Positions 38,723-47,236 of a stretch of DNA of 64,000 nucleotides are shown here, piece after piece. Every line of letters starts with the position of its first letter. Within the stretch, counting starts at the first letter, position 1. Made by a program: the position numbers and the translations under genes. The DNA is taken from NCBI RefSeq assembly GCF_024124825.1, contig NZ_JAMXSS010000002.1, positions 3,038,001 to 3,102,000 of the forward strand. Direction: 5' to 3'. The notes under the pieces are model-generated. The model did not search any database. It was not told where the DNA came from and saw nothing but the letters and a program-made list of their open reading frames with translations. The stretch comes from Arthrobacter sp. H16F315 (GTDB lineage Bacteria > Actinomycetota > Actinomycetes > Actinomycetales > Micrococcaceae).

Positions 38723-40243
38723 CTATCTGCTGCCACCGGTCCGGCCGCGTGGAATAGGTACGCACCGTTCAAGGAATCTTGTCATCATCGCCGTGCCCTC
38801 GTCTTCAGGGGTCGCGCCTTTGGAGATCCTGTCGTAGAGGCCATCCGAGTAATGAACGGAGCCAGGGCTTACGTTTGCTTTCGCCCTGAGCTGGCGCCAA
38901 AGGCACTCGTACTGAGGGTGTGGTTCTCTGCTGCACCAATCGCAGGAGGCGATCTCGGCTGGCTGCGGCTTTTCCTTCTTCCTGGCTGAGGGCACGGAAC
39001 TGGACGTCGGTTCCCCGTGGCCCGGATACCGGTGCCCGGTCATGATGGCTACGGCGTCTCTTGCGGAGATTTCCGTCCCCACTAGGGCAACGTCTACTGA
39101 GTCTGTGCGCAACAGCTGGCGGCGCTGATGCTGGCTGGGAATGTACCCGTCAAAGGTTGACTGCTGGCCCTCTGACGGGTCCTGGCTGCATGGTCCGAAG
39201 CCTTTATCGGCACACAGGTGGACTTGGGTGAGAATGTCATCAGCTAGGGGAATGCGGGCAGTCGCGGGTATGGTCACGGACTTCCACCGGGTCTCCATCT
39301 CCAGGAACGCATCACCGAAAAAGCCGGCACTGCAATGCGCGCAACCGTAGGCCAAGTAGGTCGTCGCTGCCTTCTTCGAGTGGTGCATCCGCAACGGAGC
39401 CAGCGGCGGAATGCTCCTTTTCCCCAGAGACGCTGCGACGTCGCCAGCAATCAGAGTCTCGAGGCGTTCGGTTGGCCAAACCGGAAAGTCTGTCCGGGTG
39501 GCTTTGGCTGTCTCCTGGCAGCGGGACCGGAGGAACGCTGCGCTGATCTTCCAGATTGTCGATGGCCGTTTGCAGGCCCAGCAGTTGTCGGTCAGATACT
39601 GAACCGTCACCGAGGTGATCCGCGCCTGAACCCGGTCCAGATACAACCCCAGCAGGAGGGCCGTGACATGTGCGTGGAGACTGGTCGCTGCGGCCTCCTG
39701 GAACGCTTTTTCTGCCAGGACCTCAAACGAAGCATCGTCACCCTCGAACACAATATGTGGCACACCGGAGCGCCTGGCTTCGTCCCTGTTTCGCCGGTGG
39801 ACGTACCAGAAGCACTCAACGCCGTCAGCGGCATAGCGCTCCTGTCGGCGCCTGAACTCACCGGCATCCTGTCGCGACCACTGAACCTCCAACGCCATGC
39901 GCCTGCCATCGAGCTCGGCCATGACATCCGCCGTCCACGCCCGGCCCTCTGCACTGCACTCGACACTCACCTGCCAGCCAGCGTCTGTGGCCGCCTGTGC
40001 GATCAGGGTTTTGATCATGCGATGCTGCGGGGACTCGCTCCAACACTCGACAAGGCCGCACTCCACTCCGGCCTTGTGAGCAAAGTGCTTGAGGCCGCGC
40101 CGGGATGTGCGCGGGATTCCAGGTACTCCGCACCGCATGAGCAAGGACCGGTTCTTGTAGACGCTCTTCACCAGATCCCAGCGCTCATCCGTCGCCAGGT
40201 ACGATTCGATTCTTTCCCCGTCGAGAAACGCCACCAGCGGCAT
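38723..40243 (-). CDS. CoiA-like nuclease family protein
   Basis: 506 residues, ATG with AAGGGGGG four bases upstream. The core HRMIKTLIAQAATDAGWQVS, AWTADVMAELDGRRMALEVQ and WSRQDAGEFRRRQERYAADG contains the D...ExQ residues of the PD-(D/E)XK CoiA-like fold. A CxxC pair (NCWACKRPSTIWKI), CAHCSAG and CDWCSREPHPQYECLW suggest several zinc-binding sites. CoiA relatives act on DNA during competence. Here the enzyme is co-transcribed with a UDG-like glycosylase. Confidence 0.75.
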   Translation of the reverse strand: MPLVAFLDGERIESYLATDERWDLVKSVYKNRSLLMRCGVPGIPRTSRRGLKHFAHKAGVECGLVECWSESPQHRMIKTLIAQAATDAGWQVSVECSAEGRAWTADVMAELDGRRMALEVQWSRQDAGEFRRRQERYAADGVECFWYVHRRNRDEARRSGVPHIVFEGDDASFEVLAEKAFQEAAATSLHAHVTALLLGLYLDRVQARITSVTVQYLTDNCWACKRPSTIWKISAAFLRSRCQETAKATRTDFPVWPTERLETLIAGDVAASLGKRSIPPLAPLRMHHSKKAATTYLAYGCAHCSAGFFGDAFLEMETRWKSVTIPATARIPLADDILTQVHLCADKGFGPCSQDPSEGQQSTFDGYIPSQHQRRQLLRTDSVDVALVGTEISARDAVAIMTGHRYPGHGEPTSSSVPSARKKEKPQPAEIASCDWCSREPHPQYECLWRQLRAKANVSPGSVHYSDGLYDRISKGATPEDEGTAMMTRFLERCVPIPRGRTGGSR

Positions 40244-40488
40244 TGCCCCCCTTTTTTAATGCGCGCGGGCATTTGAATCACCCTAGCCACAGGCTCTGAC
40301 AAAGACTCTGTTGGAAGCCACGCCGCCATAATTCGTGGGGGCGTGTAACCTAACCGCAGGACGCTCGTCGTGGGGAACTCAGCCCTGGCGTGGGCGAACA
40401 GACACCACGCTTACTATTTAGCCGAACAGGGGCGCCATGCTCCTACGGTGGAGGACCGCCATTGACAATCATCCAGCCAAACATTTAG

Positions 40489-41127
40489 GTGCCCCCAGCC
40501 ATTCAACTCGGTATTCTCGGAGGCAAACTCATTCGTGAAGGTAGCGTCGTCCGTGACGCAGTGTCCAAGCAGATCGTCAAGCACCTGAAGGAAGTCCCTG
40601 ACACTCGCGAGACGGTTGAGAACGTAGCAAGCGCCACAGCACGTTTTAGGGGGTTGCCAAGGAAGCCCGTCATCATCACCGCTGTTGTTGCGACCGCTGT
40701 TGCTGTGACTGGGGTGGTGGTTCTCCAACAAGTGAAGAAACACGCCGAGCGAAATATGTTCATGCCTGAGTGTGTCGAGACTTTCGGCGCTTCATGGGAC
40801 AGATACCGGGAGGCGATTCGGGATCAATGCCTCGATGTGAAGATCATCGACCAGCTCATCTCCGATTTTGACGCAGTGAGGCAGTGCTCCGAGGAACATG
40901 GCAGCACGACGCTGGACTTCAGCCAGGGGCAGGGGAAATCGGTCGTAAAGTTCGTGGCCGACTACACGAGCAAACTCGCCGACGCGAACAGCGTAGTTCT
41001 GAGTGAGCTTCAGGAGCCAGCACATGCGCAGGTGCCAAGCCAGCCCCAGGATGCAGGGGATGGGGCCGTCGTCGAATTGCGACGCAATCTCGCCGTCCAG
41101 AGGAAGATCTTCGGCGACGCGGCGTAG
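40489..41127 (+). CDS. Single-TM protein, partner of the HEPN-like gene
   Basis: 212 residues, GTG start. Residues ~60-82 form one transmembrane segment (VIITAVVATAVAVTGVVVLQ) preceded by a basic amphipathic helix and followed by a soluble part (FGASWDRYREAIRDQCLDVK, DFDAVRQCSEEHGSTTLDFS). It is followed after 46 bases by the HEPN-like gene. Function unknown; a membrane partner of a toxin-like protein is inferred from the pairing. Confidence 0.55.
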   Translation: MPPAIQLGILGGKLIREGSVVRDAVSKQIVKHLKEVPDTRETVENVASATARFRGLPRKPVIITAVVATAVAVTGVVVLQQVKKHAERNMFMPECVETFGASWDRYREAIRDQCLDVKIIDQLISDFDAVRQCSEEHGSTTLDFSQGQGKSVVKFVADYTSKLADANSVVLSELQEPAHAQVPSQPQDAGDGAVVELRRNLAVQRKIFGDAA

Positions 41128-41173
41128 GGCGGTTGCACGCCCGAAGGATCGGATTCCAACAAAGGAGACTTCT

Positions 41174-41818
41174 ATGAGCGCAGAACAGCCGGGGGTTGCA
41201 GTACTGCCCGACATGGAGGACACCAGATTGCTGGTGGACCTTACCAGCCATGCCAGCGACCTCTCCGAGGCCTCACATACTTTGGCGCAGGCTTTCCAGG
41301 CCGGCGAAGAGTCTCCACTGTGGGTGCCGCTGACTTCACACGCTGTGACGGCGTACACCCGTCCGTTCATCCTCTCCAACGTCCGGGCCCGGCTCGATGA
41401 AATGTCTGGAATTCCGTCTGTGCCGACGGCGTTGCAGCCAGTCCACGATCTCGTACGGAAATACCGCAACACAACAGTTGCCCACTCCCAATCCGACCTG
41501 ACGGTGCCGGTACCTATGGCGATCCTGGACGAGGCAGGCCACGCCGTGGACGTCATTGGACTGTCCGTCATCCAGCCGATGCCCCGCGTCATTGCCGAGC
41601 AATTCCGCAACCTCATCTTGGCGATCGAGGACATTGTGGAGCAGACAACAGAGCCGGTCAGGGAGCGCCTTCGGGCTTGGTCGATGCAGCAGAGCCCGGA
41701 AAACATCCGCCGCTGGGAGCGTCCGGAACTGATCCACGCGGCCGACACTGACTTCAGCGCAGCCCGAAAAAGAAAACGGACGCCCCGGTACACGAGCTAT
41801 TGGCGAGTTGAGCCCTGA
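41174..41818 (+). CDS. HEPN-like protein, unknown function
   Basis: 214 residues from ATG 41174 with AAAGGAGA upstream. It is mostly helical. VHDLVRKYRNTTVAHSQSDL contains R-N-x4-H, the spacing of HEPN ribonuclease motifs (Rx4-6H). SHASDLSEASHTLAQAFQAG and TSHAVTAYTRPFILSNVRAR resemble the helical scaffold of abortive-infection HEPN proteins. Catalytic activity is a hypothesis. Confidence 0.55.
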   Translation: MSAEQPGVAVLPDMEDTRLLVDLTSHASDLSEASHTLAQAFQAGEESPLWVPLTSHAVTAYTRPFILSNVRARLDEMSGIPSVPTALQPVHDLVRKYRNTTVAHSQSDLTVPVPMAILDEAGHAVDVIGLSVIQPMPRVIAEQFRNLILAIEDIVEQTTEPVRERLRAWSMQQSPENIRRWERPELIHAADTDFSAARKRKRTPRYTSYWRVEP

Positions 41819-41825
41819 CTATGGA

Positions 41826-42090
41826 TCAGCAGCCTGGCCGGTCAAGTCCATTTGCGTGGTGTATCGCGTTTATCGCGTGATTCTTGGTTTGGTTAGCCGC
41901 TGAGCGCAGTTCGGGGTTTGTGTCCTCCTGTTCGGTGGTGGCCGCGGGCGTGGTCCCGACGGTCTGTGATTGTTGGATGAGTTCGAGGCTGAGGTAGCGG
42001 CGGGCTTCGATCCATTCATCGTGCTGTTCGGCCAGGACAGCGCCGACGAGCCGGGCATCTGACCACGCCGGATCCTGATGAAACCCGGGT
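41826..42090 (-). pseudogene. C-terminal remnant of an IS256-family transposase
   Basis: The minus-strand frame [33 protein letters not shown] is the well-known extreme C-terminus of mutator/IS256 transposases (RLVGAVLxEQxDEWxExRRYMSLE). Nothing of the catalytic domain remains. The remaining residues up to the stop at 41826 are the variable tail. Confidence 0.8.
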
Positions 42091-42163
42091 TCAGGTCCAA
42101 GTTGTGCCGCGAATCCGCCCGGCGGTCCGTGGCACAATGGCGGGTTAGGGCCATAATCGTCGT

Positions 42164-42949
42164 GTGAATACCGATTTGGCCGCAGTGGCGGCAGTGATCG
42201 CTACAGTCTCGGCTTTGGTCACACTCCTTGTTGGGGTCGAGCAACTCACCAGTGCGTCCAGACTGCGTCGTGAAGCGACCTTTTGGAGGGAAGGCCAACA
42301 GGCTGAAACAGGGGAATACGAGAAGGCGGTGATGCAGAGCCTGCGCCGCACAGCAATCGCACGAATCATCAGCCTCCGCATGATTCCCGCCCGGCTGCTC
42401 TTGTTGCCCATCAACCTGACCGTGCTCCCCCTGGCCTACATCTTCGCCCTCGCTTACTGGACGCCAGGTCACAGCACGTCATTTGAGCGAGTGGACTGGT
42501 CCGGGGCAGTCTTCGCTCTAGTCATACAAACATTGGTCACCGGCGTCGGAATTCACCTCATTGCAACAGTTTTCGCGAAGCGTCGGCGACTGGTACGCAC
42601 ACACCTCGACGGAATCATGGAAGGCCTGCCGAATTTGACGGCTGCTTCCCCTTACGAGCCCCGCATTCCCCTCACAAAGACACAACAGGTGTCTCTTTCG
42701 GCGCTAGCGCTCGGTCTCGGGTTCACTGCGTTCTCGATCGGCATGGTGATTCACGTATTCCGCACAGACGATCCGCTACCGTTTGCTGTGGCTTGGCTAA
42801 CAAGCTTTCTTGGTGCCGTGGTGCTCGTTGCTGCGGGTTACCCAGGTTATAAAGCACTCTCCCGCTATGAACGGTTCAGCTCGCATCTCGGCCCAGACAT
42901 CCGTACCGCAGAATTGCTCGACCATACAGCGGCACAGCCGAAGGCATAA
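42164..42949 (+). CDS. Polytopic membrane protein, unknown
   Basis: 261 residues, GTG start. Hydrophobic segments are at about residues 5-25, 82-103, 112-142, 180-202 and 210-230. Between the first and second is a charged helix ([20 protein letters not shown]). No family recognised. It ends before a 19-bp inverted repeat shared with the convergent ssb gene. Confidence 0.6.
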   Translation: MNTDLAAVAAVIATVSALVTLLVGVEQLTSASRLRREATFWREGQQAETGEYEKAVMQSLRRTAIARIISLRMIPARLLLLPINLTVLPLAYIFALAYWTPGHSTSFERVDWSGAVFALVIQTLVTGVGIHLIATVFAKRRRLVRTHLDGIMEGLPNLTAASPYEPRIPLTKTQQVSLSALALGLGFTAFSIGMVIHVFRTDDPLPFAVAWLTSFLGAVVLVAAGYPGYKALSRYERFSSHLGPDIRTAELLDHTAAQPKA

Positions 42950-42995
42950 CAAAGGGCAGGGAATCACCAGTAACCCACTGATCCCAGCGTCGAAA

Positions 42996-43060
42996 GGGAC
43001 TGCCCCGGGTTTGCCTGAATCCTCACAAGTCAGGTGTCAAGCAAACCCGGGGCAGTCCCA
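42996..43060. terminator. Bidirectional 19-bp inverted repeat between convergent genes
   Basis: GGGACTGCCCCGGGTTTGC and its exact inverted copy GCAAACCCGGGGCAGTCCC, with an inner CCTGA/TCAGG pair in the 27-base loop. It lies between the stop of the plus-strand membrane gene and the stop of ssb, so it fits a shared terminator. No T-run is present. Confidence 0.7.
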
Positions 43061-43096
43061 CTTCCGACCCCCGTCATTCGGTAAGGCCTTCCAAGT

Positions 43097-43606
43097 TCAA
43101 TAGCTCATCCCTTTCCCCACCGGGACGCCGATAGCGGGCACCGCCACCGGGCCTTTAGAAGCTAATTTGTAGGCTGGGGATGCAGTCTTTTCTACTCTGG
43201 CTGGCTCGAGACCGGCCTGAACCTCAGCGTCCGCCCCGGTTGCCACATGAGACGAGCGGTGGGAGACCGCGGTGCCGAAGCGCAGGTCCGGCCCGATCGT
43301 GTCGGCGACGATGCGACGGGCTTCGCGGCGTTCACCGTCCTTTTCGTACGAGCGGAATTCCAGCTCCCCTGCGACAGTAACCGGGTCGCCCTTCTTCAGC
43401 GAGGTCGCCGCGTTTTCTGCCAACGCGCGGAAGGCGGAGACATTGTGAAAGACGGGTTCTCCGTCGTGCCACGTGCCGTCTGCCCCCTGGATTCGCTGGT
43501 TGACGGCGACACGAAGTTTAGCGTGGGCCACGCCGCTTTCGCCGATGCTCAGTTCGGGATCGGCGACGAGGTTGCCGGCGATGCTTACCGGGATCTTGGT
43601 GCTCAT
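43097..43606 (-). CDS. ssb: Single-stranded DNA-binding protein
   Basis: 169 residues: IPVSIAGNLVADPELSIGES, VAHAKLRVAVNQRIQGADGT, EPVFHNVSAFRALAENAATS, LKKGDPVTVAGELEFRSYEK, the standard SSB OB-fold. It lacks the usual acidic DDDIPF tip; the tail ends VPVGKGMSY. Plasmid SSBs like this coat DNA during transfer. Last gene of the conjugation block. Confidence 0.93.
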   Translation of the reverse strand: MSTKIPVSIAGNLVADPELSIGESGVAHAKLRVAVNQRIQGADGTWHDGEPVFHNVSAFRALAENAATSLKKGDPVTVAGELEFRSYEKDGERREARRIVADTIGPDLRFGTAVSHRSSHVATGADAEVQAGLEPARVEKTASPAYKLASKGPVAVPAIGVPVGKGMSY

Positions 43607-43668
43607 TGATCTTGTCCTTTCAGTTGCCGGCGGGACTCTCCCGCCGTACAGATTTGGTACGGCCGTCG

Positions 43669-44889
43669 TTACGGCCCGGTCATTACTGGCCCGTCCACAG
43701 ACCGCACGGGCCGTTCCACGCCCATGTAGGACGCTGCGGGGTTCGCGCGAGGGTCCGCGTCCGCTGCGGAGATCTTGCCGCCGAATCCCGGCGGATGGGT
43801 GATTTCGAGAATTCCCTTGCTGGCAGCGGTGACGCGGCCCAACACCGACTTGGCAATGTCCGCACGGGACGCTGGCAGCTTGCTGCCGGCGTCGTGGGTC
43901 ATCGCATCGTTCTCTGCCTTAATGACGGCGTCGGCCCATCCGGCCAGGTAGGTGGCGGATTGCGGGCCGCGGGCGATCCCGTGGGCCCTGAGTACCGTAA
44001 AGGCGACGGATTCAGCCTCGACTTCAGCCAGCCCCCGGTGGTCCGCGCTGCTTCCGTAGAACCGGCCTATCTCGTCGTCCGGACCATGGAGCAGCACATG
44101 TCCAAGCTCGTGGGCAAGAACCGCTGTGCGCTCTTCCATGCCCAGCCAAGCGCCAACCTGGACCCGGTGTCCGGCGAAGTCCGTAAAGCCGCTTGTCAGC
44201 CCATACTGGGCGTCCGTCTCATCGACGTCGAACCCGTGTCTGCCGGCGACGGCCGCAAGGGATCGCCACAGCTCACTCGCATCCACGCCAGCGGGGACAC
44301 CGCCGCGGGGCACCAACAGCGGTGTCCCCTGCGTCTGCGAGACGTCAAAGACTGCCTGGCCTCGCCACCCAGTGATAACGGTTTTCTTTCCATCGTCGAC
44401 GGCGCCGCGCGGCAACTGCTCCCCCGCCGGGACGCGCTGCCGGGTACCGTCAGGAAGTGTCACCTGCTGGACCCGGGCCGTGCGGGGCGCGATCACCCAG
44501 AGTGCATGCTCACCCCGCGACACGGTGCGGCCGTGGCGAGCCCATTCCTTGTAGCCGGCCACCAAGGTGGGTTCTTCGGTGCCCCGCTGGGCCATCTGCA
44601 TCATGAGCAGGGCAACGTTGCCGCCCGAATATCGCCACAATGTTGCTGAGACGTCCAGCAGCACCTGCCAGTGCGACGGAGATTCAACTGCCCTTTCGAG
44701 GATCTTGTGGAGTCCATCAGTCAAGGCAGCGATACGTTGTTCCGGTGTCATGCGCGAACTACCGGTATCGCTAGTGCCAAATGCAACGTGTGGCGCCACG
44801 TCGCTGGATAGGTCTTCAGGTTCAGGGGCCATGACAGCCGCCCTCCATGCTTCTCGGGTTCCCGCCGGGACCACCCTGCGGATACCCAT
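43669..44889 (-). CDS. ArdC-like antirestriction protein with metallopeptidase motif
   Basis: 406 residues. The N-terminal ArdC-type ssDNA-binding domain (LLDVSATLWRYSGGNVALLM, GYKEWARHGRTVSRGEHALW) is followed by an ImmA/IrrE-like zinc domain with VLAHELGHVLLHG (His260, Glu261, His264) and AEVEAESVAF. ArdC proteins protect incoming single-stranded DNA from restriction. The location between DUF4913 and ssb in a transfer operon fits this. Confidence 0.85.
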   Translation of the reverse strand: MGIRRVVPAGTREAWRAAVMAPEPEDLSSDVAPHVAFGTSDTGSSRMTPEQRIAALTDGLHKILERAVESPSHWQVLLDVSATLWRYSGGNVALLMMQMAQRGTEEPTLVAGYKEWARHGRTVSRGEHALWVIAPRTARVQQVTLPDGTRQRVPAGEQLPRGAVDDGKKTVITGWRGQAVFDVSQTQGTPLLVPRGGVPAGVDASELWRSLAAVAGRHGFDVDETDAQYGLTSGFTDFAGHRVQVGAWLGMEERTAVLAHELGHVLLHGPDDEIGRFYGSSADHRGLAEVEAESVAFTVLRAHGIARGPQSATYLAGWADAVIKAENDAMTHDAGSKLPASRADIAKSVLGRVTAASKGILEITHPPGFGGKISAADADPRANPAASYMGVERPVRSVDGPVMTGP

Positions 44890-44920
44890 TCATGTCCTGA
44901 GAGACACAAACAGCATGACT

Positions 44921-45430
44921 TCAGACCTCGTCAGCGACTTGGTGGCATGCGGCCTGCAACTCAACGAAGCCCGGCGCGTCCAACCGCAAGATTCTCACCG
45001 CGGGCTCCTTATGCGCCTGAAGGCCGACGCAGCCGGCCGTGCGGGTATGAGTGCGCAGGCGCTCGACGGCGTGTGGCAGCCGCTCGTGGAACGCGAGCGG
45101 CCCGAAGCCGGGATCGTCGCTGGCGTAGGAGGCCAGTTCTGCCCGGTGCAGCGCATAGAGCTCGGCAACGATCTCGGTGTGTCGCCACCAGCAATCTGGA
45201 ACCACCGACGTCGTCAGCTGGTATGTGGCGACAAGCCATCTGACCCACACCGCCAGGTCGCCCCACACTGTCCCGGCCTGCGCTGCCGTCATTTCCCGCC
45301 AACGGTACGTCACGCCGGTCACCCTCCCGGGCGGTCGGAATGCGGACCTGAAAAGCTCAGCCGTCAGATCGTCGTCCTCCCCTCCCATTGAGGGGATCTC
45401 AAAGCGTTCGGTGTCATCCTGGCTCGCCAT
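44921..45430 (-). CDS. DUF4913 family plasmid protein
   Basis: 169 residues with the DUF4913 pattern: VWGDLAVWVRWLVATYQLTT, VVPDCWWRHTEIVAELYALH, FHERLPHAVERLRTH. It overlaps the coupling-protein gene by 17 bases. The family is frequent next to actinobacterial conjugation genes; function unknown. Confidence 0.8.
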   Translation of the reverse strand: MASQDDTERFEIPSMGGEDDDLTAELFRSAFRPPGRVTGVTYRWREMTAAQAGTVWGDLAVWVRWLVATYQLTTSVVPDCWWRHTEIVAELYALHRAELASYASDDPGFGPLAFHERLPHAVERLRTHTRTAGCVGLQAHKEPAVRILRLDAPGFVELQAACHQVADEV

Positions 45431-47228
45431 CGCTCACCTCCACGGTTGTTTGCTGCCGCAGGCGGTGCCCGTCCGCCAGGGCTTGTTCAAGTTCCAGCTT
45501 CGATCGACCAAGTTCGGCCGCGTCCTTACGCTTGTGCCATTCGCGCAGGTCCAGCAGGATGGGACGGGTTCGCCGCCCGAGCATGAGGGCTGTGCCGGTG
45601 GGCAGACGCCGGATCTCGTGCAACGCCAGGACTGGGCTCTCCCTGATCTGCTCACCGTCCTGGCGTCCCTGCGCGGACCAGGAACGGGTGTTCAAAATCA
45701 GGCTCCGCTCCCCCAGCAGCCCAGCGAGCGAACGAAGGTCACGCTCGTCGGAGCCGCCGCCGAAGATCACCTTGATGATGGCCGAGTCCCAAATGGTTGC
45801 GGCCTCATCGATCGACCAGCCTGTCCGCGCCTGGGACAGGGATTGCAGGACCACAAGGGTGGAAATGCCGATGCCGCCGCCGTCAGAGAGGGCGATGGGC
45901 AGGCCCGGCCACGGTGCCAGGTTCGCAATCTCGTCCAGGATGAGGGACAGCGGGTGATCCAACCTGCCACCGGGGGCGATGAAGGCCATCTCCCGGGCGG
46001 CATTGTCGATGTCGTCGATCAAGGCCGAAAGGTACGGACCAGCTGCTGCCGCTCCGGCGCGGGTCCCGATCAGATATAGGGTGCCGCAGTCACGGATGAA
46101 TGTCTTTGGATCGAATTCCTCGGATTCGTCCAACGGGTCCAAGGCGGCAAGTACTTTCGGTGATGACAGCGGCGCAACTGCGGCTGAGACGCCGATCCAG
46201 GAGTTGGAGGTGTTCCTGGGGTCATCCTCGAGGATGCCCATGAGATCGGCCTGCCATCCCAGCGCCGCATCGTGCCGGCTGAGTACCTCCAGGGCCTCAC
46301 GCGCCAGGACAGGGCTGGAGGACCAGCGGCGGAATGCGCGGACGCCTTCCCCGGACAGTGCCGCGGCGTGAAGGAGGCATTGCAGGATGATCAGCGAGCG
46401 CTTTTGCCAGGCCGCGTTTTCGCCTTTCATTTCGGTGTCGGCGGTGATGACGAGCGCGCGGCGGGTGGCGATGTCCGGATTCTCGCAGCCGCGGACGGGA
46501 GACCAGCGAAGCGTTGAAGGTAGCCCGGACATGCCCTGCGGATCGAACACTGTTACCGGTCTGCTCCCGGTGGCGCGGGCCTTCATGGTCACCACCAGGT
46601 TGTCGGCGCGGGTGGACGTGGTGACCACGGCACCCGGCGCGTCGAGGATCGCATTGATGACCACGTAGAGGCCCTTGCCGGATCGCGGCGCGCCTTGGAT
46701 GACCATGGATTCCTCGGTGGAGACGTGGATCGTGACCCCGCGGGATCGGCCCAGCGTCCAGGCCACGTCCTCGATCCGGGGTTTGGCCAAGCCCGGCCGC
46801 GTGAATTTTCCTCGCCTCCGGACGGCTCTGGCTCCGAAATCGTGAAGGATCTCGGCACGCCGGGCGATACCTTCACGGTTCAGGATGTCCTGGCGCAGCC
46901 ACGCTCCAGATTGCTTCCATCTCCGCCACGCCAGGACCGCCCCGACGGCGAGCGCCGTCACCAGAAGCAGCACCGGGCCGACCACCCACCAGACCGCTGC
47001 GACACCGACGTCGCATCCCTGTGATTGACCATAAATCCAATCCGTCCGGCCGAGGAGGAGTCCGACGGCGGCGGCCGGGTTGAATTTCGGGGGTGGACTG
47101 CCGCCGCAGCGCCACATCATCAGGACGTGGGCTGCGCTCTGGATCAGGACGCACAGGCAAACGTAGCCGGCTGTTGCGATAAGCCCGGCCGTGACGAGTG
47201 GAGTGCTGTCTCCTGCCCGCCGGTTCAT
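45414..47228 (-). CDS. Type IV coupling protein (VirD4/TraG-like)
   Basis: 604 residues. Two N-terminal TM segments (residues ~11-36 and ~65-85), then an ATPase: VIQGAPRSGKGLYVVINAIL (Walker A) and LSLILDEIANLAPWPGLPIA (Walker B region), with STLVVLQSLSQARTGW downstream. This is the VirD4/TraG family that brings the relaxase-DNA complex to the secretion channel. It starts eight bases after virB4. A homologous relaxase is at 4.3-7.9 kb. Confidence 0.88.
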   Translation of the reverse strand: MNRRAGDSTPLVTAGLIATAGYVCLCVLIQSAAHVLMMWRCGGSPPPKFNPAAAVGLLLGRTDWIYGQSQGCDVGVAAVWWVVGPVLLLVTALAVGAVLAWRRWKQSGAWLRQDILNREGIARRAEILHDFGARAVRRRGKFTRPGLAKPRIEDVAWTLGRSRGVTIHVSTEESMVIQGAPRSGKGLYVVINAILDAPGAVVTTSTRADNLVVTMKARATGSRPVTVFDPQGMSGLPSTLRWSPVRGCENPDIATRRALVITADTEMKGENAAWQKRSLIILQCLLHAAALSGEGVRAFRRWSSSPVLAREALEVLSRHDAALGWQADLMGILEDDPRNTSNSWIGVSAAVAPLSSPKVLAALDPLDESEEFDPKTFIRDCGTLYLIGTRAGAAAAGPYLSALIDDIDNAAREMAFIAPGGRLDHPLSLILDEIANLAPWPGLPIALSDGGGIGISTLVVLQSLSQARTGWSIDEAATIWDSAIIKVIFGGGSDERDLRSLAGLLGERSLILNTRSWSAQGRQDGEQIRESPVLALHEIRRLPTGTALMLGRRTRPILLDLREWHKRKDAAELGRSKLELEQALADGHRLRQQTTVEVSDGEPG

Positions 47229-47236
47229 TGTGGCTT

